Shown here: positions 40,790 to 49,627 of the stretch, piece by piece | How positions within the stretch are numbered: the stretch's first letter is position 1 | How the letters are laid out: each line of letters starts with the position of its first letter | Assembly (NCBI GenBank): GCA_030041335.1 | Contig: JASHOB010000196.1 | Span: 62,001 to 126,000 of the forward strand | Source of the DNA: Alphaproteobacteria bacterium | Lineage (GTDB): Bacteria > Pseudomonadota > Alphaproteobacteria > ATCC43930 > CGMCC-115725 | Length of the DNA stretch: 64,000 bases | Reading direction: 5' to 3' | Position numbers and translations under genes: made by a program | The notes under the pieces: model-generated | What the model saw: only the letters and a program-made list of their open reading frames with translations | Database searches by the model: none | What the model was told of the DNA's origin: nothing

Positions 40790-42532
40790 ATGCCGGACGA
40801 TGCATTTAAGCCCGTATTCGATAAATCGCGGCTGCCGAGCCGCCACACCACGGTCGGGCCGGAACGGGCGCCGCATCGTTCTTTCCTTTATGCAATGGGC
40901 CTGACCACGGAGCAGATCGCGCAACCGCTCGTCGGCGTCGTCAGTACCTGGAACGAGGCTGCGCCTTGCAATATCGCGCTCGGACGTCAGGCCCAGGCGG
41001 CGAAGCGCGGGGTCGCCGAGGCCGGTGGCACACCGCGGGAGTTCACCACGATCACCGTGACGGATGGCATCGCCATGGGTCATGACGGCATGAAGTCATC
41101 GCTGGTGTCACGCGAAGTGATCGCGGATTCGGTCGAACTTTCCATGCGCGGCCATTGCTACGATGCATTGGTCGGTCTCGCCGGATGCGACAAGTCGCTG
41201 CCGGGCATCATGATGGCAATGTTGCGGCTCAATGTGCCGGCGGTGTTTCTCTATGGCGGCTCAATCCTCCCGGGCCGCTTTCGCGGCAAGGACGTTACCG
41301 TCGTAGATGTCTTTGAAGCGGTCGGAAAGTACAGCGCCGGGATCATGAGCGAGGAAGAGCTGCGCGAACTCGAATGCGTGGCTTGCCCCTCCGCCGGTTC
41401 TTGCGGTGGCCAATTCACCGCGAACACCATGGCCTGTGTCTCGGAGGCGTTGGGGTTGGCGTTACCGGGCTCGGCCGGAACGCCCGCGCCATTCGAAGCG
41501 CGCGATTCTTATGCCGAGGCCTCGGGTAAGGCGGTTATGAATCTGCTGGCCCGTCATATTCGGCCGCGCGATATCGTCACACTGAGGGCGCTCGAGAATG
41601 CAGCGACCGTGGTCGCGGCGTCGGGAGGCTCAACCAATGCCGCTCTGCATCTGCCGGCCATCGCCCATGAGGCAGGCATCGATTTCGACCTCCATGCGGT
41701 CGGCGAGGTCTTCAGGCGTACCCCCTATATCGGCGATTTCAAGCCGGGGGGCCGCTACGTGATGAAAGACCTTTACGACGTCGGCGGCGTGCCGGTGCTG
41801 ATGAAGGCCCTGCTCGACGGCGGGTATCTTCATGGGGATTGCCTGACCGTCACGGGCAAGACGGTGGCGGAAAACCTTGCCAAGGTGAAAGTTCCCGAGA
41901 ATCAGGACGTGGTGCGTCCTGTGTCACGGGCCATTTCTCCAACCGGCGGCGTCGTTGTGCTCAAGGGCAATCTCGCACCGCAGGGGGCGATCGTAAAGGT
42001 CGCGGGCATGCAGGGCGAACAGCTTCAGTTCCGCGGTCCGGCGCGCTGTTTCGACCGCGAGGAGGATTGTTTCGCCGCGGTCGAGAAGCGGGAGTACAAG
42101 GAAGGCGACGTACTCGTTATCCGTTATGAAGGACCGCGCGGCGGCCCGGGCATGCGCGAGATGCTGTCGACCACGGCGGCGCTTTACGGCCAGGGCACCG
42201 GTGGCAAGGTCGCGCTGATCACCGACGGTCGCTTCTCGGGGGGAACGCGGGGTTTCTGCGTCGGTCACGTTGGTCCGGAGGCAGCGGTCGGCGGTCCGAT
42301 CGGCTTGCTGCGCGACGGCGACATCATCACGCTCGACGCCGAGGCTCTCACCCTCACGGTCGAGCTCGGCGATGCCGAACTCGCGGCACGGCGGAAAGCA
42401 TGGAAGCCGCGCACGACGAACTTTGGCTCGGGCGCGCTTTGGCGTTATGCCAACAATGTCGGCGACGCCGAGAAGGGCGCAGTGACCCATCCCGGGGCCA
42501 AGGCGGAACGCTCGGTCTACGCAGATAGCTGA
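40790..42532 (+). CDS. ilvD: Dihydroxy-acid dehydratase
   Basis: IlvD dehydrates dihydroxy acids to the 2-keto acids of valine and isoleucine synthesis; related members dehydrate sugar acids. The ATG at 40790 gives 580 residues. Fe-S ligands are in [12 protein letters not shown] and [18 protein letters not shown], and [17 protein letters not shown] is the C-terminal signature. The open frame extends over 100 codons upstream but is unconserved. The nearby RidA gene (42649, opposite strand) fits enamine clean-up after such dehydratases. Because the context is catabolic, an aldonic-acid dehydratase role is possible. Confidence 0.93.
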   Translation: MPDDAFKPVFDKSRLPSRHTTVGPERAPHRSFLYAMGLTTEQIAQPLVGVVSTWNEAAPCNIALGRQAQAAKRGVAEAGGTPREFTTITVTDGIAMGHDGMKSSLVSREVIADSVELSMRGHCYDALVGLAGCDKSLPGIMMAMLRLNVPAVFLYGGSILPGRFRGKDVTVVDVFEAVGKYSAGIMSEEELRELECVACPSAGSCGGQFTANTMACVSEALGLALPGSAGTPAPFEARDSYAEASGKAVMNLLARHIRPRDIVTLRALENAATVVAASGGSTNAALHLPAIAHEAGIDFDLHAVGEVFRRTPYIGDFKPGGRYVMKDLYDVGGVPVLMKALLDGGYLHGDCLTVTGKTVAENLAKVKVPENQDVVRPVSRAISPTGGVVVLKGNLAPQGAIVKVAGMQGEQLQFRGPARCFDREEDCFAAVEKREYKEGDVLVIRYEGPRGGPGMREMLSTTAALYGQGTGGKVALITDGRFSGGTRGFCVGHVGPEAAVGGPIGLLRDGDIITLDAEALTLTVELGDAELAARRKAWKPRTTNFGSGALWRYANNVGDAEKGAVTHPGAKAERSVYADS

Positions 42533-42648
42533 GGCGCGCCGGCGGCTCGCTTGGAGAAAGCACGTGGCCATCCACCCGGTTGGGCGATCGGAGCGCAGAG
42601 AATGGTGGGCTCAAAGTCGCGGCGCGCGGGCTGCGCCGACAGCGTTTC

Positions 42649-43038
42649 CTAGTCCCGATCGATAAAGGCGATGAACGTCGCTTGCAGGCTCTGCCTACCG
42701 TCGCCGGTCGCATGAGTGTGCCGCGACGGACAAGAATCGAGATCGGGAAACATCTTCACCCATTCCTCATTGATGATCGCGCGCGCCTCCGTCGGATCAG
42801 GCGCCCAGAAGTCCATCTTGACGACATCGGCCGGCGTGGCGCCCGCTTCCGCGAGCATGGCACGGACGTGGGAGAAAATGTGAACACATTGCTCGGCGAC
42901 GCTGTCGGGCATTTTCCCGCTGACGGGATCACGCCCGACGATGACGCTCGACAACACCAAAGGGCCAAGACGCGTCGCCGCAGGAATAGGATTGCCGTGC
43001 TTGAAGCCGGCGATGTGGATACTCCGACGCCTGGCCAT
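42649..43038 (-). CDS. RidA/YjgF-family protein
   Basis: The 129-residue protein has the RidA fold blocks LGPLVLSSVIVGRDPVSG, HIFSHVRAMLAEAGATPADV and VKMDFWAPDPTEARAIINEE. The C-terminal SLQATFIAFID corresponds to the usual end. The canonical catalytic arginine near the C-terminus is not obvious, so it is probably one of the catabolic RidA subfamilies, not a general imine deaminase. It lies 2 bases after the FAH-family gene on the same strand and is surely co-transcribed with it. Confidence 0.85.
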   Translation of the reverse strand: MARRRSIHIAGFKHGNPIPAATRLGPLVLSSVIVGRDPVSGKMPDSVAEQCVHIFSHVRAMLAEAGATPADVVKMDFWAPDPTEARAIINEEWVKMFPDLDSCPSRHTHATGDGRQSLQATFIAFIDRD

Positions 43039-43040
43039 GG

Positions 43041-43904
43041 TTATTTCTTCAACTTTGCCGGTAGGCGTTCGTCGTTGCCAAGCGCGACACGCCGCACGGC
43101 ATCGGTGTCGGTCGGCTGGTGGCCGACGCCTGCCCGAGGCGCCGGTGCCGCCACCACGCGATTGCTTAGCCGGCCGAGGCCGCTAACTTCGACCTCGATC
43201 AGGTCGCCCACCGCCATCGGCCGCGAGTTGGCCGGCGTGCCGGTCATCACCACGTCGCCGGGCAATAGGGTAATGTGTCTGGCGATGTCGGCGATGATGT
43301 AGTCGATACCGAACAGCATCTCCGCGATGGCGCCTTCCTGGACCAAATCACCGTTGCGATAAGTTCGCAGCGTCTGCTTGCGGATATCGATGCCGGAAAC
43401 GATGCCAGGTCCCACGGGGCAGAAACCGTCGCCACCCTTGACACGCAGCATCGAGCCCGCATCCGTATCCCGCATGTCCTGAAGGCCGACATCGTTGGCC
43501 GGCGCGAATCCGGCGAGATGCTCCCAAACCCGGTCGGGCGTAATGTTGCGCGTGACCTCGCCGATAACCGCCGCTACTTCGCCCTCGTAATTCAGATACT
43601 GGTATCCCGTGGGCCGTACTAACTCGCCGTTATGCGCGTTGATCGCGGTCACCGGCTTCTGAAAATAGGTAGGCGTCGCTGGAGGCTTGTTCGCACCTGT
43701 GAACTCGTAGAGGCGTGACAGGTAATTGAGGTGAATGCAGATGATTTTGGTGGGCTGGCACGGCGGCAGATAGGTGACCTCGCGCTCCGGGATCAGGCGC
43801 CCGTCGTTGAGCCGCAATTCACCATTTTCGTAGGCGGCCCAGTACTCGCTGCCGCCATGAATGACGTGACGGCGTTCGGTGCGGGGACCATCGAGGACGC
43901 TCAT
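43041..43904 (-). CDS. Fumarylacetoacetate hydrolase (FAH) family protein
   Basis: FAH-fold enzymes hydrolyse, decarboxylate or isomerise beta-diketo or hydroxymuconate products of aromatic ring cleavage. The ATG at 43904 follows GGGAGG and gives 287 residues. Metal ligands are in YLNYEGEVAAVIG (Glu pair) and the aspartate in PANDVGLQDMRD. GDVVMTGTPANSRPM is the conserved C-terminal loop. The C-terminal ~30 residues form a tail not usual in the family. With the divergent HpaI-type aldolase and an extradiol dioxygenase, it fits a meta-cleavage pathway. Confidence 0.9.
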   Translation of the reverse strand: MSVLDGPRTERRHVIHGGSEYWAAYENGELRLNDGRLIPEREVTYLPPCQPTKIICIHLNYLSRLYEFTGANKPPATPTYFQKPVTAINAHNGELVRPTGYQYLNYEGEVAAVIGEVTRNITPDRVWEHLAGFAPANDVGLQDMRDTDAGSMLRVKGGDGFCPVGPGIVSGIDIRKQTLRTYRNGDLVQEGAIAEMLFGIDYIIADIARHITLLPGDVVMTGTPANSRPMAVGDLIEVEVSGLGRLSNRVVAAPAPRAGVGHQPTDTDAVRRVALGNDERLPAKLKK

Positions 43905-44006
43905 TGTGTTCCTCCCAGCGAATTGTTTGTCAAAAGAGATCATGCTCCTATAGTAAGGGTCAGACAACAACTGGCGTTGCGACGTATCCTAGGGAGGAGA
44001 GATGCG

Positions 44007-44270
44007 ATGCTCGAACAGCAGGCTGTTGCAGCCTTCGTCGCAGAGCTGTCGGCAGCCCTCTCGCCGCCACGAGCGAAGAGCCGGCGTTGTCGCAACCGTG
44101 GTCAATCATGTGGCGAACGGCTCGGCGAACGCGCCAGCGCGGCACCTTCGGGCATAGGATGCGAACCAGGTCCGGTACTGTTCACGCCGCCGTTCACGCA
44201 TGCGCTACCGGTAGTCTCGGGCGACCATAGGCGGCCGCCGGCTCGCCGCGATTTCATGTCATTTGAGTGA
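44007..44270 (+). CDS. Possible small protein, 87 residues, unrecognised
   Basis: The SD GGGAGG lies 8-9 bases before the ATG at 44007, and the frame starts MLEQQAVAAFVAELSAALSP. After ~20 residues it becomes Arg/Pro-rich with no fold cue. The N-terminus could be the start of a decayed hydratase-type gene, but I cannot support this. The 375-base gap between the divergent FAH and HpaI genes also must hold their promoters. Confidence 0.3.
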   Translation: MLEQQAVAAFVAELSAALSPPRAKSRRCRNRGQSCGERLGERASAAPSGIGCEPGPVLFTPPFTHALPVVSGDHRRPPARRDFMSFE

Positions 44271-44279
44271 GGGCGGGCC

Positions 44280-45047
44280 ATGGATTTGATGACCAACCAT
44301 TTCAAGGGCGGCCTAAAATCCGGCAAGCGGCAGATCGGACTCTGGCTGGCGTTGATGAACGGCTATAGCGCCGAATTGTGCGCCGGCGCCGGCTTCGATT
44401 GGGTCCTGATCGACGCCGAACACGCACCCAACACACTCGAAAGCATCTTGCACCAGTTGCAGGCGATTGCTCCCTACGGAATTGCGCCGGTCGTGCGTCC
44501 AGTCAATCACGACCCGGATTTGCTGAAGCTGTTGCTCGACATGGGGGTGCAGACCCTTCTCGTTCCGAACGTCGAGAGCGCCGAGCAGGCGATAGCGCTG
44601 GCCGGCGCGGTGCGCTATCCACCGCGCGGCTATCGCGGAGTAGGGCACGTGCTGGGGCGCGCTTCCCGTTGGGGCCGCATCGGCGATTACCTGAAGCGGG
44701 CGGACGAGGAGATCTGCCTGCTGGTGCAGATCGAAAGCCGCAAGGGTATGGATAATCTCGAGGCGATCGCGGCCATTGATGGCGTCGACGGGCTGTTCGT
44801 TGGGCCTGCCGATCTGTCTGCTTCGCTCGGTCACCTCGGCGATATGGCACACCCCGACGCCACGGCGGCGATTGACCGCACGTTCGATCGCATTGTCGGG
44901 ACCGGCAAGCCGGTTGGGACCATTGCCGGCGGTGCCGCCAATACCAAAAGACTGTTCGCGCGCGGTTGCAGTTTTGTCGCGGCGGGCGTCGACGCGCTGC
45001 TGCTGGCTGGTGCCGTCGACCGGCTGGCGAAAGAGTTACGCGAATAA
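44280..45047 (+). CDS. HpcH/HpaI-family class II aldolase
   Basis: The 255-residue protein matches 4-hydroxy-2-oxo-heptanedioate aldolase (HpaI) and relatives, which split ring-cleavage products to pyruvate or an aldehyde. Signatures are QIGLWLALMNGYSAELCAGA, FDWVLIDAEHAPN (metal/base region), VRYPPRGYRGVGHVLGRAS, LLVQIESRKGMDNLEAIAA (metal Glu) and VDGLFVGPADLSASLGH (metal Asp). It diverges from FAH and precedes an extradiol dioxygenase by 15 bases. Confidence 0.92.
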   Translation: MDLMTNHFKGGLKSGKRQIGLWLALMNGYSAELCAGAGFDWVLIDAEHAPNTLESILHQLQAIAPYGIAPVVRPVNHDPDLLKLLLDMGVQTLLVPNVESAEQAIALAGAVRYPPRGYRGVGHVLGRASRWGRIGDYLKRADEEICLLVQIESRKGMDNLEAIAAIDGVDGLFVGPADLSASLGHLGDMAHPDATAAIDRTFDRIVGTGKPVGTIAGGAANTKRLFARGCSFVAAGVDALLLAGAVDRLAKELRE

Positions 45048-45062
45048 ACAAGGGGTGACACG

Positions 45063-45983
45063 ATGTCCGGAATCACCGAACTCGGCTATCTGCGTCTTGG
45101 TGTCAGCAATCTCAACCGCTGGCGAGAATACGCGACCGAGATCGCAGGCCTCGAATGGTGCGATGAGGGCGAGCCGCGCCGCGGTTACCTGCGTATGGAT
45201 TCCTGGCATCACCGCTTCATCTTGGAAGACGACGGCAGCGATGATCTCAACGCATTGGGCCTGCGCGTCGCCGGCGTCGAGGAATTTGCCGAGATGGATC
45301 GCCGTCTCTCGGCGGCCGGTGTGCGCCACGAAATCGGTTCGCGCGCCATGGCCGCCGACCGCCATGTGCTCGATATCATGACGCTGGAAGACCCGAGCGG
45401 CAATCCGATCGAGATATTTCACGGTCCGCATGTTCAGTACGGCAAGCCGTTTCATCCCGGCCGCCGTATGTATGCCGGCTTCGCGACGGGAACCGCGGGC
45501 ATGGGCCATTGCCTGATCCGTAACAACGGCTTCGATGCCACCTACAGATTCTACACTATGCTCGGCATGCGTGGCTCGATCCAATATCGCACCGTGCGGC
45601 CGGATGGCTCGACTGGGGAGTTCCTGTTTTTTCATTGCAACGATCGGCAGCACACGCTGGGCTTCGGCATCGGCGTCGAGAAACGCATCAATCATGTGAT
45701 GATTGAGGCCAAGAGCTTCGATGACCTCGCCTTCACCTACAATCTGGTCAAGGCGAAGCAAATTCCGATCGGCATCGATCTCGGCCGCCACGCCAACGAT
45801 CATCTCTATTCGTTCTATTTTGCCAACCCGTCGGGCTGGTTGCTCGAATACGCCTGGGGATCGCGACCGGCATTGCCGCAATCGGAATACTACGATTCCG
45901 ATATTTATGGGCATGAACATCAAGATGCCGTCATAGACGCACAATGGCATGTCCACGAATCGGCGCGCAAAGCAGTCGAGTAA
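45063..45983 (+). CDS. Type I extradiol ring-cleavage dioxygenase (VOC fold)
   Basis: The 306-residue protein has two VOC modules. The second holds the iron triad: His in MGHCLIRNN, His in EKRINHVMIEA and Glu in PSGWLLEYAWGSRP. This fits BphC/HsaC-type meta-cleavage of catechols. The first module keeps no metal site, as expected. Its substrate is unknown. It lies 15 bases after the aldolase and 9 bases before the molybdenum hydroxylase gene, so the three are one operon. Confidence 0.88.
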   Translation: MSGITELGYLRLGVSNLNRWREYATEIAGLEWCDEGEPRRGYLRMDSWHHRFILEDDGSDDLNALGLRVAGVEEFAEMDRRLSAAGVRHEIGSRAMAADRHVLDIMTLEDPSGNPIEIFHGPHVQYGKPFHPGRRMYAGFATGTAGMGHCLIRNNGFDATYRFYTMLGMRGSIQYRTVRPDGSTGEFLFFHCNDRQHTLGFGIGVEKRINHVMIEAKSFDDLAFTYNLVKAKQIPIGIDLGRHANDHLYSFYFANPSGWLLEYAWGSRPALPQSEYYDSDIYGHEHQDAVIDAQWHVHESARKAVE

Positions 45984-45992
45984 GCTTGGACC

Positions 45993-48323
45993 ATGATGAA
46001 ATTCGGTGTTGGCCAGTCGGTGCTGCGCTTCGAGGATGTCCGCCTGTTACGTGGCCAAGGCAGGTTCCTCGACGACATCAATCTGCCGAACCAACTTTAT
46101 GCCGTATTCCTGCGTTCACCGCATGCCCATGCCCGCATCCGCAAAATCGAGACGCGTGCCGCCGCCGACGCATCCGGCGTCGTGGCGGTCTATACCGGTG
46201 CCGACTACGACGCCGACAGACTCGGCAGCCCGAAGGCGACCATGCCCCGCAAGAAGGCCGATGGCTCACCCATGTTCGCGCCGCAACGTCCGGTGCTGGT
46301 CACCGATCGGGCGCGCTATGTCGGCGACGGGGTGGCGATGGTGGTGGCGACAAGCCTAAACCAGGCAAAAGACGCCGCGGAGCTGATCGAGGTCGATTAC
46401 GAACCGCTGCCGGCCGTCACCGCTGTCGTCGCGGCATCGTTGCCGAACGCGCCCCTGGTCTGGGAGCAGAATCCGGACAACGTCTCACACCTCGTTGAGC
46501 GGGGAAACAGGGCCCAGGCCGACGCGGCGTTCGCCCGCGCGGCGCATACCGTGAAGCACCGCTACGTCATCACCCGCGTTCACGCGCAGTACATGGAGCC
46601 GCGTGTGCTGATCGGTACCTACGATGCCGGACAGGAGCGTTACACGCTTCACGCCAATGTCAATTATCCCCATCGCGTCCGCAACATGCTGGCGAACCAG
46701 GTCTTCAGGGTGCCGGAGAGCAAAGTCCGGGTTGTCACCTACGATGTCGGCGGCGGTTTCGGCAGCAAAGGCTGGCACTATGTCGAGGACCGGTTGGTGC
46801 TATGGGCGTCGCGCAAACTCGGCCGCCCGGTGAAATGGCTGTGCGAGCGCTCCGAAGTGCTGCTGGCCGACGAGCACGCGCGCGACAATTTCGGCGAAAT
46901 CGAACTGGCGTTCGATGCCGATTACAAAATCATCGGCCTGCGGCTCAACATGCTGGCCAATATCGGCGCCTATATCGCATCCGACCGACAGCTGCTCACG
47001 CCCTTCGGCATGATCGGCACCGTGATCGGCGTCTACCGGATTCCGGCGGCCTACGTTGCGATTAGGGCGATTCTCAGCAATACCAGTCCGACGGCGCCCT
47101 ATCGCGGTGCCGGCCGGCCGGAGGCAAGCTACTTGATCGAACGCGCGCTCGAGGATGCCGGCAACGATCTCGGTGTCGATGCGATCGAGTTGCGACGCCG
47201 CAACACCATTCCACCCGATGCCATGCCTTTTCAATCGCCGCTTGGCCCGCATTACGATTGTGGCGATTTCGCAAAGAATCTGGACATGGCACTCGATGCC
47301 GTCGATCACGCTGGCTTTGCGACGCGCGCGGCGCAGTCCAAGGCGCGCGGCAAACTGCGCGGCATCGGCATCGCCAATGTGATTGAGCAGGCCGCGGGTC
47401 CGGTGCCGGAATATGCCGAGATCCGGTTCAATCCCAGCGGCACCGTGCTGCTGCTCCTCGGCACCAAGACGCACGGACAAGGTCACGACACCGCGTTCAA
47501 ACAAATTCTGCACCAACAATTGGGGATCGATCCGGCGGACGTGCAATATATCGACGGCGACACCGATGCGGTGGCTTTCGGGATGGGGTCGAACGGCTCG
47601 CGGTCCATGGTGACCGGCGGTTCGGCGGTGGTGCGTGCCAGCGACAAGATCATTGCCAAAGGCCGGAAGCTCGCCGCGCACCTCCTTGAAGCCGCTGAGG
47701 CCGACATCGACTTTGCCGATAACCAGTTCGTCGTGGCCGGCACCGACCGTGCGATCGCGCTGAAGGAAGTCGCGAAGGCTGCGTTTCAGCCCGCCCGCTT
47801 GCCGCCCGGACTGGAGCCAGGATTGTTCGAGAGTGCAACCTACCAGCCGTCACACGACACCTATCCCAATTCCTGTCACATCGCCGAGGTCGAAATTGAT
47901 CGTGAGACCGGCGTTGTCGAACTCGTGGCCTATCTCGTTGTCGACGATGTCGGCACGGTCATCAATCCGTTGACTCTGAAAGGCCAGATCCATGGCGGCG
48001 TCGCTCAGGGCGCCGGGCAAATCCTCACCGAGGGCGTAGTCTACGAACCGGATACCGGCCAGCTTCTGTCCGCCAGCTTCATGGACTACGCCATGCCGCG
48101 TGCCGACGTGATGTGCAACATCGAGGTGCTGAGCAAACCGGTGCCGACGGCAACCAACCCCCTCGGCGTCAAGGGCGCCGGCGAGGCCGGTTGCGTCGGC
48201 GCCCTCCCGGCGGTGATGATCGCGGTCATGAACGCGCTGAAGCCACTCGGCGTCCATTCTCTCGACATGCCGGCGACAAGCGAGCGCGTCTGGCGCGCCA
48301 TCCAGGAAGCGCGATCCAGGTAA
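45993..48323 (+). CDS. Molybdenum hydroxylase large subunit (xanthine dehydrogenase/CoxL family)
   Basis: The 776-residue subunit binds molybdopterin-cytosine-dinucleotide type cofactor and should hydroxylate an aromatic heterocycle or aldehyde. Evidence: FEDVRLLRGQGRFLDDINLP at the start, VTYDVGGGFGSKGWHYVEDR, TAPYRGAGRPEASYLIE in place of the CO-dehydrogenase AYRCSFR loop, and the catalytic Glu in LGVKGAGEAGCVGAL. The CoxL active-site Cys motif is absent, so it is not CO dehydrogenase. The medium (FAD) and small (2Fe-2S) subunits are not in the window, so it is an orphan or pairs with genes elsewhere. Confidence 0.93.
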   Translation: MMKFGVGQSVLRFEDVRLLRGQGRFLDDINLPNQLYAVFLRSPHAHARIRKIETRAAADASGVVAVYTGADYDADRLGSPKATMPRKKADGSPMFAPQRPVLVTDRARYVGDGVAMVVATSLNQAKDAAELIEVDYEPLPAVTAVVAASLPNAPLVWEQNPDNVSHLVERGNRAQADAAFARAAHTVKHRYVITRVHAQYMEPRVLIGTYDAGQERYTLHANVNYPHRVRNMLANQVFRVPESKVRVVTYDVGGGFGSKGWHYVEDRLVLWASRKLGRPVKWLCERSEVLLADEHARDNFGEIELAFDADYKIIGLRLNMLANIGAYIASDRQLLTPFGMIGTVIGVYRIPAAYVAIRAILSNTSPTAPYRGAGRPEASYLIERALEDAGNDLGVDAIELRRRNTIPPDAMPFQSPLGPHYDCGDFAKNLDMALDAVDHAGFATRAAQSKARGKLRGIGIANVIEQAAGPVPEYAEIRFNPSGTVLLLLGTKTHGQGHDTAFKQILHQQLGIDPADVQYIDGDTDAVAFGMGSNGSRSMVTGGSAVVRASDKIIAKGRKLAAHLLEAAEADIDFADNQFVVAGTDRAIALKEVAKAAFQPARLPPGLEPGLFESATYQPSHDTYPNSCHIAEVEIDRETGVVELVAYLVVDDVGTVINPLTLKGQIHGGVAQGAGQILTEGVVYEPDTGQLLSASFMDYAMPRADVMCNIEVLSKPVPTATNPLGVKGAGEAGCVGALPAVMIAVMNALKPLGVHSLDMPATSERVWRAIQEARSR

Positions 48324-48395
48324 GCCGCCACCCGCCCGTGCACGCTTGGGCTGTGACGCGCCCTCACGCCCGCCGCTTGGGTGGGAGATCGGCGA

Positions 48396-48413
48396 TGACG
48401 TTCCGGAACGTCA
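48396..48413. promoter_or_regulatory. Perfect 18-base palindrome between convergent genes
   Basis: TGACGTTCCGGAACGTCA is self-complementary. It sits between the convergent ends of the molybdenum hydroxylase and CaiB genes, so a bidirectional terminator or a regulator site is possible; there is no T-tract. Confidence 0.35.
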
Positions 48414-48523
48414 CTGGTACTCGACCCGCAGCGCGTCGGACCGTCCGAGCGACGAGCGAGCCCGCGGCGCGATGCGGCGCGACAAAGTCGATCGTCGGGC
48501 CCGAAGCGTGATACGCGTGAGCG

Positions 48524-49627
48524 TCAGTTGCGATGCTCGTCGAGCTTCGGGACGGCACCCAATTCGCGCCGCTCGCCGTCGAAGATTGCGGCCGGCGCGG
48601 GATAGGAGATGGGTCCTGCTTCCGTCTTCACGGTGACGCGCCGGAGATGGGGATGACGCAACATGTCGGCGAGCGTGTTGATTTCCGCGAAGGCGATGTC
48701 CGCCGCGATCAGCCGCGCGATCAGCGTGTCACGATCGTGCATCGCAAACGTGTCGGCGACCAGGCCATCGGTCGCGGAACGATGCTCGACGCGCGCAACT
48801 CCGTCCATGAACCGGGGATCGCCGAGCGCCTCGGGCTGCTGCAGCACGTGCTCGCAGAGGGCGCGCCATTCGCGCTCACTTTGGATCGAGATCAAGATCG
48901 GCTTGCCGTCTTTCGACAGAAATGCGCCGTACGGTGCAATCGAGGGATGCGCCAAGCCGACACGCTGGGGCGGCCTACCGGCGTCCGTGTGGATCAGCGG
49001 CACGCTCAACCAATCCGCCATCACATCGAACAACGAGATACGGATATCCGCACCCTGGCCGGTGCGCCCGCGCGCGATCAGGGCCTCGAGAATGGCCGCG
49101 TGCGCGGTGGCACCCGTCGAGATATCGGCGACAGAGAAACCGACACGGGCGGGTGCCTCGGGCCCGCCGGTAATGGAGACGAGGCCGGTTTCGGCCTGGA
49201 TCAGCGCGTCATAGGCCTTGCGGCCGGCCAGCGGGCCGTCGTCGCCATAGCCGCTGATCGAGCAGCAAATGAGGCCCGGATGGTCGCGCCGCAACGCCAT
49301 GAGGTCGAACCCGAGCCGTGCCAACGCGCCCGGCTTCAAGTTCTGCACCAGAATGTCGGCCTCGGCGATCAGTGCGCGCAACCGGGCGCGGTCGCGGTCC
49401 CCGGTAAGGTCGAGCACCAGCGATTCCTTGCCGCGGTTGAGCCAGACGAAATAGCTTGAGAGGCCCTTGGCGGCATCGTCATAGCCGCGCGCGAAGTCGC
49501 CGCCCGGCCGTTCGATCTTGATGACGCGCGCGCCGGCGTCGGCCAATCGCGCGGTGCAAAACGGCGCGGCCACGGCTTGTTCCGCCGCGACCACGAGGAT
49601 GCCTTCAAGCGGTCGGATCATCGTCAA
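48524..49627 (-). CDS. CaiB/BaiF-family CoA-transferase
   Basis: Family III CoA-transferases move CoA between carboxylic acids and form an interlocked dimer. The 367-residue protein has the N-terminal LEGILVVAAEQAVAAPFCTA, GARVIKIERPGGDFARGYD, GLSSYFVWLNRGKESLVLDL and GYGDDGPLAGRKAYDALIQA with the catalytic Asp region. It is short compared with many members (~390-400). Its ATG overlaps the acyl-CoA dehydrogenase stop by 4 bases. Substrate unknown; the paired dehydrogenase suggests activation of a branched or aryl-alkyl acid. Confidence 0.92.
   Translation of the reverse strand: MTMIRPLEGILVVAAEQAVAAPFCTARLADAGARVIKIERPGGDFARGYDDAAKGLSSYFVWLNRGKESLVLDLTGDRDRARLRALIAEADILVQNLKPGALARLGFDLMALRRDHPGLICCSISGYGDDGPLAGRKAYDALIQAETGLVSITGGPEAPARVGFSVADISTGATAHAAILEALIARGRTGQGADIRISLFDVMADWLSVPLIHTDAGRPPQRVGLAHPSIAPYGAFLSKDGKPILISIQSEREWRALCEHVLQQPEALGDPRFMDGVARVEHRSATDGLVADTFAMHDRDTLIARLIAADIAFAEINTLADMLRHPHLRRVTVKTEAGPISYPAPAAIFDGERRELGAVPKLDEHRN

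Noticed and set aside
45036-45956. 306-codon minus-strand frame opposite the extradiol dioxygenase
   Set aside because: Equal length is a coincidence of the GC-rich code. Only the plus-strand frame shows metal ligands and an SD.
45993-48323. CO dehydrogenase large subunit
   Set aside because: The active-site loop with the AYRCSFR cysteine is replaced by TAPYRGAGRPE, so it is another molybdenum hydroxylase.
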